From assembly GCA_002293585.1 (NCBI GenBank), contig DBDM01000020.1:1-7436 (forward strand): 7,436 nt of DNA, written 5' to 3'. The notes beneath the pieces were generated by a model. The model was not told the origin of the DNA. It made no database searches and was given only the letters and a program-made list of their open reading frames with translations. A program made the translations under genes and the position numbers. Below, piece by piece: positions 6,040-7,436 of the stretch (the first letter of the stretch is position 1; each line of letters starts with the position of its first letter). Source of the stretch: Bacteroidales bacterium UBA932. Its GTDB lineage: Bacteria > Bacteroidota > Bacteroidia > Bacteroidales > UBA932.

Positions 6040-7436
6040 ATGTCCGATTTCCTTCAACATCGCATTTTTAAACTTGTTTCCGACATAGCGGAACAGGAGG
6101 GTATGCGCGCGTATGCCATTGGCGGCTATGTGCGCGACTGTCTTTTGGGACGCGAATCCAAAGATATTGATATTGTAGTGGAGGGAAGCGGTATAGCCAT
6201 TGCAGAGAAAGTGGCCGAACAACTGAACGCCAAAGTGAAAATTTTCCGCCGTTTTAAAACTGCGATGTTGCGTTGTGACGCGATGGACGTGGAGTTTGTG
6301 GGCTGCCGCAAGGAGTCCTACAATCCCGATTCGCGCAAGCCTTTGGTGGAAGACGGCACGCTCACGGATGACCAGTGCCGCCGCGATTTCACGATTAACG
6401 CGCTGGCATTTAGTTTGCAGAAAGAAGACTACGGCAAGCTGATTGATCCTTTCGGCGGTGTGCAGGACTTGCAAAACGGTTTGATACGTACGCCTATGAG
6501 CCCTGATATCACCTACAGCGACGACCCTTTGCGTATGTTCCGGGCTATACGTTTTTCTACCCAGTTGGGCTTTGCTATTGTGCCCGAATCGCTGGAAGCC
6601 ATCAGGCGGAACCGTGACCGGTTGCGCACGCCGGTGGTGTCTATTGAGCGTATTGTTGATGAGGTAACGAAAATGCTCAATTCGGCAACTCCTTCCAAAG
6701 GTTTTTATTTAATGGAAGAAACGGGACTATTGGAGTTTTTCTTTCCTGAACTGGCTAAGTTAAGAGGGGTGGAAATTAAGGAAGGGCGCGGACATAAGGA
6801 TAATTTTGCCCATACCATGCAGGTGCTCGACAATGTGGCGGCCAAGAGCGACAATATCTGGCTGCGCTGGGCGGCCGTATTGCATGATATTGCCAAACCC
6901 CTTACCAAACGTTATGATCAGCAGTTGGGATGGACCTTCCACGGGCATGAATTTATCGGTGCTAAAATGGTGCATGGCATTTTCCGGCGTTTGCGCTTGC
7001 CTATGAATGATTACCGGATTAGGTATGTGGAAAAAATGGTGCAGCTGCACCTGCGCCCCATAGTGCTGTCGCAGGAAGAGGTGACCGATTCTGCCGTGCG
7101 TCGCCTGTTGTTTGATGCCGGAGACGACATTGATGACCTGATGTTGCTTTGCGAGGCGGATATCACGTCGAAGAACGAGCAGACCGTTCGCCGTCACATG
7201 CGCAACTTTGAGATCGTACGTCAAAAATTAATTGATGTGGAGGCTAAGGATGCTGTCCGTAACTTCCAGCCACCTATTTCCGGCAATATGATTATGAGGA
7301 AATATAACCTGCAACCCTGTCCGGCAGTGGGGATCATTAAAGATGCCATTAAGGACGCTATTCTCGACGGTGTTATTCATAATAATTACGACGAAGCCTA
7401 CGCGCTGATGGAGCAGAAGGCGAAGGAACTGGGACT
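6040..7436 (+). CDS. cca: CCA tRNA nucleotidyltransferase with HD domain, last residues beyond window
   Basis: Adds or repairs the 3'-terminal CCA of tRNAs; it is cytoplasmic and belongs to the class II poly(A) polymerase/CCA transferase family. The visible 465 residues start MSDFLQHRIF. Nucleotidyltransferase head: GGYVRD (28-33), catalytic carboxylates Asp42 and Asp44 in KDIDIVVEG, RRDFTINAL (114-122) and the primer/nucleotide-binding DPLRMFRAIRF (162-172). An HD-type metal phosphohydrolase domain follows, with His258, His282-Asp283 in LHDIAKP, HGHE (301-304) and Asp374 in EADITSK, consistent with an intact metal site. The end visible here, DEAYALMEQKAKELG, is typical of the family's C-terminus, so only a few residues should be missing. 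A poly(A) polymerase activity cannot be excluded by motif. The leader is a tandem octamer array with no Shine-Dalgarno site. No promoter match was seen in the 140-nt gap after gldB, so read-through from gldB is likely. Confidence 0.95.
   Translation, partial: MSDFLQHRIFKLVSDIAEQEGMRAYAIGGYVRDCLLGRESKDIDIVVEGSGIAIAEKVAEQLNAKVKIFRRFKTAMLRCDAMDVEFVGCRKESYNPDSRKPLVEDGTLTDDQCRRDFTINALAFSLQKEDYGKLIDPFGGVQDLQNGLIRTPMSPDITYSDDPLRMFRAIRFSTQLGFAIVPESLEAIRRNRDRLRTPVVSIERIVDEVTKMLNSATPSKGFYLMEETGLLEFFFPELAKLRGVEIKEGRGHKDNFAHTMQVLDNVAAKSDNIWLRWAAVLHDIAKPLTKRYDQQLGWTFHGHEFIGAKMVHGIFRRLRLPMNDYRIRYVEKMVQLHLRPIVLSQEEVTDSAVRRLLFDAGDDIDDLMLLCEADITSKNEQTVRRHMRNFEIVRQKLIDVEAKDAVRNFQPPISGNMIMRKYNLQPCPAVGIIKDAIKDAILDGVIHNNYDEAYALMEQKAKELG

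Noticed and set aside
6019..7224. Minus-strand open frames opposite cca
   Set aside because: They are mirror frames of a gene with complete catalytic motifs, and one would start or end inside the octamer array.

Overview
The window looks like a chromosomal segment of a Bacteroidota species, probably order Bacteroidales. The evidence is a gliding-motility-type lipoprotein (GldB family), an HD-domain CCA tRNA nucleotidyltransferase, the near absence of Shine-Dalgarno sites with A-rich leaders instead, and two divergent promoters carrying the Bacteroidota -7 box TAnnTTTG. The genus cannot be read from the sequence. It holds seven genes in two divergent groups. No stretch longer than about 140 bases lacks a gene, and I saw no tRNA, rRNA, CRISPR array or insertion sequence.

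Minus-strand group (4308 down to 1). Transcription appears to start in the 108-bp divergent spacer. It runs through a 148-residue putative lipoprotein, a 101-residue helical protein of unknown function, a secreted alpha/beta-hydrolase esterase with an N-terminal beta-sandwich domain, and a large superfamily-1 (UPF1/DNA2-like) helicase whose C-terminus lies beyond the window. The gaps are 12, 13 and 26 nt, so one transcript is plausible. The helicase is much more AT-rich than everything else here, with an abrupt change at its start codon. It looks like an acquired accessory gene, possibly for genome defence, sitting behind an older operon.

Plus-strand group (4417 to the end). This holds a stand-alone HsdR_N-type PD-(D/E)XK protein, a gldB homologue, and cca (cut just before its stop). 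Functionally it looks like core housekeeping: a putative nucleic-acid-binding or nuclease fold protein, an envelope lipoprotein and tRNA 3'-end maturation.

The most unusual feature is a pair of short-tandem-repeat arrays on either side of gldB. The upstream array (4843-4967) has a 7-nt period. It supplies the last codons and stop of the HsdR_N gene, the start of gldB, and nearly the whole GldB signal peptide, where 7-nt units read as an imperfect 7-residue repeat. The downstream arrays (5903-6038) begin with related A-rich heptamers and continue as an 8-nt TCTCCTAA array that stops one base before the cca start codon. Intergenic repeats seem to have spread into, and become, functional coding and leader sequence.
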